Source: Methylobacterium adhaesivum (GTDB lineage: Bacteria > Pseudomonadota > Alphaproteobacteria > Rhizobiales > Beijerinckiaceae). Taken from it: a DNA stretch of 59,148 bases. Each line of letters begins with the position of its first letter. Position 1 is the first letter of the stretch. The notes under the pieces were generated by a model. That model searched no databases, was not told the DNA's origin, and saw only the letters and a program-made list of their open reading frames with translations. The DNA lies in the NCBI RefSeq assembly GCF_022179065.1, contig NZ_BPQD01000037.1:1-59148 (forward strand). The letters are read 5' to 3'. Below are positions 52,969 through 59,148 of the stretch, piece after piece. Both the position numbers and the translations under genes were made by a program.

Positions 52969-53397
52969 ATGAGAACGGGGCGTGTGAACGGGAGAAGCGG
53001 CTTGGACGCCAGGGCAACATCGGGCTCGGAACTCGTGAACGTCGTGCGGCGGGCGGCCGATCAGGCACGCCGCAAGGCTGCGGCCTTTCCCGGCTCGGTG
53101 AGCGGGGACGATCTGCCCTGGGCCGTGATCGAGGCCTTCGACGCCGACGTCCGGGGCCATGTCGAACGAGACAGGCGCATTGAGGAGGAACGCGACCGCG
53201 TGTTGATCACAGCGGTCGGGCTCGCCGAGACCCGTCCGGAGGAGGATGGGGCGGCGGCCGTCGAGGCTGCTCGGAACAGTCTCGTCGAGGCCATCGATTA
53301 TCTCGAGCAGGCCGTGCTGCGGTTCGGTATTGTCAACGCCGCAGCGGCAAGAAGCGGCCTCGGCACGCCGGGCCGGCGCGTGTCGGCCGGCCCTTGA
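52969..53397 (+). CDS. Hypothetical protein
   Basis: About 142 residues, mostly helical and charged: VVRRAADQARRKAAAF, VIEAFDADVRGHVERDRRIEEERDRV, VEAARNSLVEAIDYLEQAVL. The frame is open from 52849, but the first 40 codons are arginine/proline rich; I use the ATG at 52969. No signal, no known family. An antisense frame of 263 codons also exists but has less protein-like composition. Uncertain. Confidence 0.4.
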   Translation: MRTGRVNGRSGLDARATSGSELVNVVRRAADQARRKAAAFPGSVSGDDLPWAVIEAFDADVRGHVERDRRIEEERDRVLITAVGLAETRPEEDGAAAVEAARNSLVEAIDYLEQAVLRFGIVNAAAARSGLGTPGRRVSAGP

Positions 53398-53439
53398 GGG
53401 CCGGCCGGGTTGTTCGATCAGCTGACGTTTCAAGCAGCT

Positions 53440-53742
53440 CTAATCCACCACCTTCAAGTCATTGAGGGACACTGTGCCGTTCTGACTGGAGAAGCGTGGC
53501 GCGGCGCCGTTCGCCTGCTGCACCCCGGAGATGCGGTGGTCGCCGCTGTCGTAGGTCTTGAGCTTTCCGTCGGTCTCCACCAGGAGGCGGTGGGCATTGG
53601 GGAAGAACGCATAGCGCAGGTCGTTCTGACCACCGCTGGAAGCGGGCTGGCCGAGCTCCTTCGGCCACCAGGGCTCGGCGCCCTTCATGGGTTCCATGGG
53701 CTTCATCGGCTCCATGGGTTTCATTGGCTTCATCGGTTCCAT
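53440..53742 (-). CDS. Small protein with N-terminal (K/E)PM repeats
   Basis: A 100-residue protein starting MEPMKPMKPMEPMKPMEPMK: six tandem PM(K/E) triplets, then a compact domain WWPKELGQPASSGGQNDLRYAFF, HRLLVETDGKLKTYDSGDHRIS and SSQNGTVSLNDLKVV. I recall the same architecture (PMKPM repeats followed by WWP-ELG-PSSSGSQND-MRYAFFP) in many Proteobacteria as conserved hypothetical proteins. No signal peptide. The repeat may be a flexible or metal/methionine-rich tail. Function unknown; convergent to the preceding unknown gene. Confidence 0.72.
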   Translation of the reverse strand: MEPMKPMKPMEPMKPMEPMKGAEPWWPKELGQPASSGGQNDLRYAFFPNAHRLLVETDGKLKTYDSGDHRISGVQQANGAAPRFSSQNGTVSLNDLKVVD

Positions 53743-53883
53743 AGTGAAGCATCTCCGGATCGGGAATGGCAGGGCTACGCGCGAACTTCCTTAAGGTTTC
53801 ACCCGGCCGGCATGCGCCATTGAATTCGTCCCCCCTCGCCCGCATATCGCGCGCATTCCTCGACAAACTTCGGAGACGGACCC

Positions 53884-55740
<1,857 letters not shown>

Positions 55741-55752
55741 ACCGTGCCCTCA

Positions 55753-55782
55753 CCCCGGCCTGCCTTCCCGTGCGGGCCGGGG
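55753..55782 (+). terminator. Terminator-like hairpin after htpG
   Basis: CCCCGGCC (55753-55760) and GGCCGGGG (55775-55782) around 14 bases, 12 bp after the htpG stop. Compact stem, no T tract. Confidence 0.5.
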
Positions 55783-56460
55783 CCGTATGCGGATTCTACG
55801 ACATTCCCTAAACGACACCACGGCAGCTCGACGGCTGCTTCTTGCTACGACGCAGGCCCTGCGCCCGGTTCACGCCATGACGGTTTGCGCCCCCTGGCGG
55901 AGGCCGACGAGCGGATGTCGGACAGGTTTCCGTCGCGGCCTCTCATGTGTCCCTGGCGCAAGCTCACCGCGCTGCCGCGCCTCACCCACTCGTGGCGCAA
56001 GAGGCCCCGGCCCTGCCCCGCTTCGGCCGAGCGTGATCCACGTCCACGACGAACCGGCCTCTCCGTCTACGGCCGCGCCGCCCACACACGACGCCCGCGG
56101 CCCCGGCGCCTGTGGCACCTCCATGATAACGCGGGCCGGAGGGCCGCTTCGCCCGCCTGTGCGGCGCCCCTACCGGTCCGCGTGTTCTCATCAGCCCACA
56201 CGTCATGCTGCACTCCGGCCTGGCAGCGATCCCGATCCCGAATCCTCTTCCTGCCCTCGACCCGCTCACAGCCCTCGCCCCCGCCGGCACGCTCGCTGCC
56301 CGCATCTCCGATTTGCCCGATCCGGACCATTTCGCCGAGGCCCTGCGCGTCTACATCGCCACCTTGCCGACCTCCACAACGCACGACTTTTCTTGCAAAC
56401 CGGCCTTGTGAGTTCGCTTCAGGCCATGCTAAGCCGCGCTTGTCTCATCGAGGCCCCCGC
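55783..56460. other. Gene-poor region before tRNA-Ser
   Basis: Nearly 680 bp without a convincing gene. A 68-residue frame at 56205-56411 on the plus strand (MLHSGLAAIPIPNPLPALDP, then DHFAEALRVYIATLPTS) could be a small protein but has no family or strong ribosome-binding site; other frames are arginine-rich shadows. The tRNA promoter should be here. Confidence 0.4.
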
Positions 56461-56550
56461 GGAGAGGTGGCAGAGCGGTTGAATGCACCGCACTCGAAAT
56501 GCGGCATGCCTGCAAGGGCATCGGGGGTTCGAATCCCCCCCTCTCCGCCA
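56461..56550 (+). tRNA. tRNA-Ser(CGA)
   Basis: A complete 90-nt serine tRNA including encoded CCA. Acceptor GGAGAGG pairs with CCTCTCC; the anticodon loop CTCGAAA at 56493-56499 is closed by CCGCA/TGCGG and gives anticodon CGA (reads UCG). A long variable arm (CATGCC...GGCATC) and TTCGAATC in the T-loop follow. Discriminator base G. The integrase starts 145 bp downstream, and such tRNA 3' ends are common attachment sites. Confidence 0.95.
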
Positions 56551-56695
56551 GAGACCAGTTTGAGGCGGTTTCGCCCAGACTTTAGGGCTCTGAAATCACT
56601 CAGCTTTTCCGGCTGAGGTGCTTGACACGGTCTCGCTGCGTCCCACCTGATATCCCCTCACCCGCTGGGGTGAATGCTGGGGGTTGGGCGGACAC

Positions 56696-57874
56696 ATGGC
56701 GCACGCGGTCAACAAGCTCACGGCTTTAGGCGTTTCCAAGCTGAAGGAGCCGGGTCGCTACGGCGACGGTGCCGGCCTCTACCTCATGATCGATCCAGGC
56801 GGGTCGCGTCGCTGGCAGATGATCTTTCGACATGGCGGCAAACAGCGGGAGATGGGGCTCGGAAGCGCCAGCCTGTTTTCACTCGCTGATGCTCGCCGCA
56901 AGCGCGACGAGACGCACCGGCTCATCGCTGAGGGCCGAGACCCCATCGCGGAGAAGCGGAAGCCGGACCCGGTGACGGTTAAGGCTGTTACGTTCGGCGA
57001 GTTTGCGGATCAGCACATCGCAGAAATCACCAAGGGCTTCCGGAACGAGAAGCACAAGGCGCAATGGACAAGCTCGCTCCGGAATCACGCATCGTCCCTC
57101 AGATCAAAGGCGTTGGCGGACATCACAACCGATGATGTGCTGTCTGTGGTCAAGCCGATCTGGCACACGAACAACGAGACGGCTTCCCGTGTGCGCGGTC
57201 GGATCGAACAGATCTTGGATGCGGCTAAAGCCAGAGGGCTTCGCACGGGAGAGAATCCAGCACGTTGGCGTGGGCATCTCAACCAACTGCTATCGAAGCG
57301 GCGGAAGCTTCAGAAGGGGCATCATACCGCCCTTCCATACGCCGACCTACCCTGTTTCATCGACGAACTTCGTAAGCGTACCGGCGTCTCGGCCCTGGCG
57401 CTTGAGTTTGCGATTCTCTCTGGCGGACGTGTCGGAGAAGTCTTGAAGTGCCCGTGGTCGGAAATCGATAGGGTGAAAAAGGTTTGGTCGATCCCAGCGG
57501 CGAGGATGAAGGCCGAACGAGACCATCGGGTGCCACTCACACCACGCATGCTCGAAATCCTCGACGCGGTGGAGCCACTACGGCGGGGAGACTATGTTTT
57601 CCCATCCTTTCGCGCCGACAAGCCGCTAAGCGATATGGTATTTGCAGCACTGTACAAGCGCATGGGTAGACGCATCACAACTCACGGCTTCCGCTCAACT
57701 TTCCGAGATTGGGTAGGTGACGAGACGAACTATCAACGGGAAGTTGCCGAAGCCGCTCTCTCGCATGTCGTGGGTGACTCGACTGAGGCCGCTTACCGGC
57801 GCGGCGATGCCCTTGAGAAGCGGCGCGAACTCATGTTGGCATGGGAAGCCTTCGTGACATCGGAGGCCGCATGA
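56696..57874 (+). CDS. Tyrosine-type integrase (phage/island, DUF4102 N-terminus)
   Basis: A 392-residue site-specific recombinase. The ATG at 56696 (MAHAVNKLTALGVSKLKEPG) is chosen; a TTG at 56684 would add four residues. N-terminal DUF4102-type arm-binding domain (YGDGAGLYLMIDPGGSRRW, MGLGSASLFSLADARRKRDE), a SAM-like core-binding domain (~105-190), and the catalytic domain with the arginine in FAILSGGRVGEVL, HGFRSTFRDW (H-x-x-R) and LSHVVGDSTEAAYRRGD with the histidine and the nucleophile tyrosine. All catalytic residues are present, so it should be active. It lies just after tRNA-Ser, suggesting integration there. Confidence 0.93.
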   Translation: MAHAVNKLTALGVSKLKEPGRYGDGAGLYLMIDPGGSRRWQMIFRHGGKQREMGLGSASLFSLADARRKRDETHRLIAEGRDPIAEKRKPDPVTVKAVTFGEFADQHIAEITKGFRNEKHKAQWTSSLRNHASSLRSKALADITTDDVLSVVKPIWHTNNETASRVRGRIEQILDAAKARGLRTGENPARWRGHLNQLLSKRRKLQKGHHTALPYADLPCFIDELRKRTGVSALALEFAILSGGRVGEVLKCPWSEIDRVKKVWSIPAARMKAERDHRVPLTPRMLEILDAVEPLRRGDYVFPSFRADKPLSDMVFAALYKRMGRRITTHGFRSTFRDWVGDETNYQREVAEAALSHVVGDSTEAAYRRGDALEKRRELMLAWEAFVTSEAA

Positions 57875-58326
57875 TCGTGGACGTTCTCAACTGTATCAAC
57901 GACACCGATGCGGAGACGGACGAAGGGGCTGCGCATGCGGCCCTGTTCGCCCACGTTGGTGTTACCGATGCTGAGGACTGGCGCACCGTCGCCTTACGCC
58001 TCGCATGTCAGTACGCGCCAGAGCTTCTGACGGGCCTGGAATCGTGTGAGTCTGCCAAGCCGGCGAGGAAGGGCGGTAGGCCGAAGACACGAACCGACTG
58101 GCACCTGATGATGGTGGAGATTTTTGTTGAGCAGGTTCGGGAGGCGTCCCGCGAGAAGCGTATCCGGCCGGGGCTGGATACCGACATAGACGCTTGCAAA
58201 TACATATTGGGAACGGCTCCCGAGACGAAGGACATGCGTGATGCGCTTGGTCTCAAGCCGGGGACCAGCCCTTTCACTCTGAACAACATGCTTCGGGATG
58301 CGAGAAAGCTCGGCAAGAGGGCTTAG
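57871..58326 (+). CDS. Hypothetical protein of the integrated element
   Basis: A 151-residue protein whose ATG overlaps the integrase stop (ATGA) and has CGGAGG upstream, so it is translated with it. MIVDVLNCINDTDAETDEGA, a helical middle, the basic GGRPKTRTDWHLMM, and DALGLKPGTSPFTLNNMLRD at the end. I do not recognise a family. Lower GC and different codon use than the core genes, as in an acquired element. Confidence 0.65.
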   Translation: MIVDVLNCINDTDAETDEGAAHAALFAHVGVTDAEDWRTVALRLACQYAPELLTGLESCESAKPARKGGRPKTRTDWHLMMVEIFVEQVREASREKRIRPGLDTDIDACKYILGTAPETKDMRDALGLKPGTSPFTLNNMLRDARKLGKRA

Positions 58327-58440
58327 GCCCACGCAAACACCTGATGGCTTTGCGTGGCTCACGGAAATCCGACCCGGCTTTTTCCGTTGGAGTGGGCCTT
58401 CTAACTCTCGTTCAGCCCCACCGGGTTGAGGAGAGTTTCA

Positions 58441-58665
58441 GTGGATCAAGAGATACAGACCGAACGGGCATTGCCGCCTGCTCACTCGCAAGTCCTAACG
58501 GTCGCGGAGATGTGCGCGACCTTCCGCATCAGCAAAAACCGCGTGTTCGATGAGATGAAGGCGGGGCGTCTCGCTGCTAAGCGCGTCGGCTCTCGTGTTC
58601 TCATCAGCCGAGACGATGCCACAGCATGGTGGAACGGCCTGCCGGATCGGAAGGTAGCGGCTTGA
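58441..58665 (+). CDS. Excisionase-like helix-turn-helix protein
   Basis: A 74-residue protein starting with GTG at 58441 seven bases after GAGGAG. The single winged HTH reads VLTVAEMCATFRISKNRVFDEMKAGRLAAKRVGSRVLI, typical of the MerR-like HTH_17 / AlpA-excisionase group. In integrated elements such proteins direct excision or control the integrase. Position next to the integrase supports this. Confidence 0.75.
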   Translation: MDQEIQTERALPPAHSQVLTVAEMCATFRISKNRVFDEMKAGRLAAKRVGSRVLISRDDATAWWNGLPDRKVAA

Positions 58666-58676
58666 ACCAAGTTGGA

Positions 58677-59148
58677 TCATTGTCCTGAAGGACGAGGCGA
58701 CGCTCTCTGCGAGCGTGGGGGAAACATGACGGCTTCCTTTCCTCCGGGAATTTCGACTTTCACGGATTCCCCCGCCAGCACCTTGCCAAGGAGAACAACG
58801 GCCTCGTCGGAGTACTTACGAATCGGGTTCTTGCCGTAATTGATCGCGCAGTGATACCGATTGTCACTTGACTTGATGTCAAAGCCTATTTGCTCCTTGA
58901 GCATGTCAATCGCTCGCTGTGCCCGTGCCCACCCTCTGCCGCCAAGCTTTTTACAGACGCCCGTCAGTGTATGGGGATAGTTGGCACCCATAACAGATGC
59001 TTCGTTCACCGTCGTGATGCCGAATAGCTTGGCAAACTCATCGCCGTTCTGAACTGCGCCTTCCAGCATCTTAAAGTCCGCTTGAACCATCTTGCGGGGA
59101 ATGTCTGTCCGGACGAGTTCATAGGAGCGGCTGAGGAGAGCCCTCAGC
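58677..59148 (-). CDS. Hypothetical protein, C-terminal end (partial)
   Basis: A minus-strand frame open to the right edge; about 156 residues are visible, ending GKEAVMFPPRSQRASPRPSG. Upstream of the ATG at 59090 the frame continues through YELVRTDIPRKM, so the real start is probably outside the window. Features: LEGAVQNGDEFAKLFGI, RGWARAQRAIDMLKEQIGFDI, NRYHCAINYGKNPIRKYSDE. Not recognised; likely cargo of the integrated element. Confidence 0.6.
   Translation of the reverse strand, partial: LRALLSRSYELVRTDIPRKMVQADFKMLEGAVQNGDEFAKLFGITTVNEASVMGANYPHTLTGVCKKLGGRGWARAQRAIDMLKEQIGFDIKSSDNRYHCAINYGKNPIRKYSDEAVVLLGKVLAGESVKVEIPGGKEAVMFPPRSQRASPRPSGQ

Overview
The window looks like chromosomal DNA of a methylotroph-type alphaproteobacterium, most likely Methylobacterium, Methylorubrum or a close relative. 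The basis is high GC with strong third-position GC bias, a complete oxalate-degradation locus (oxc, two frc copies, an OxlT-type carrier), a methanol-dehydrogenase-type cytochrome cL, a cyoABCD quinol oxidase, and GTG/TTG starts. The genus is inference; no rRNA is present.

Layout. (1) 1-3.2 kb: end of a carbamoyltransferase, a sugar epimerase gene broken by two in-frame TGA codons, two unrecognised genes and a GNAT acetyltransferase. (2) 3.6-18.5 kb: TonB-dependent siderophore receptor, glycosyltransferase, a GMC oxidoreductase coupled to an unusual alpha/beta-hydrolase/gluconate-dehydrogenase-subunit-3 fusion, S9 peptidase, lytic transglycosylase, PAP2 phosphatase with gamma-glutamyltransferase, SphA-like outer-membrane protein, PAS-GGDEF cyclase. 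(3) 18.5-36 kb: the oxalate region. It holds a GntR/FCD regulator, oxc, frc copy 1, a small membrane protein, cyoABCD, a CBS protein, the oxalate:formate antiporter, a COG0523 metallochaperone behind a Zur-like box, an OsmC/SnoaL/hydrolase operon, a stand-alone PAS protein and frc copy 2. (4) 36-50 kb: HPP-CBS protein, AraC regulator with divergent cupin, a TetR-RND efflux operon with two operator palindromes, cupin, EamA transporter, cytochrome cL, cysteine synthase, DUF808 protein. (5) 50-55.7 kb: TadE/TadE/TadG-like trio, small hypothetical genes, htpG. (6) 56.4 kb to the end: tRNA-Ser(CGA) followed by a tyrosine integrase, a small ORF, an excisionase-like HTH and a partial gene, the left end of an integrated element.

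How the genes work together. OxlT would import oxalate in exchange for formate, Frc would make oxalyl-CoA from oxalate and formyl-CoA, and Oxc would decarboxylate it to formyl-CoA. A near-palindrome, TGGTATGCCA with an extra TGGTAT/ATACCA half-site, occurs before oxc, before oxlT and between the osmC-like gene and the PAS-frc2 pair; a weaker copy lies before the CBS gene. I infer these are operators of the GntR/FCD protein encoded beside oxc, which would make the dispersed oxalate genes one regulon that also includes the PAS, CBS and OsmC/SnoaL/hydrolase genes. The second notable item is the hydrolase/subunit-3 fusion next to a GMC dehydrogenase that carries a probable iron-sulfur cysteine motif. 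No CRISPR array, rRNA or complete insertion sequence was seen.
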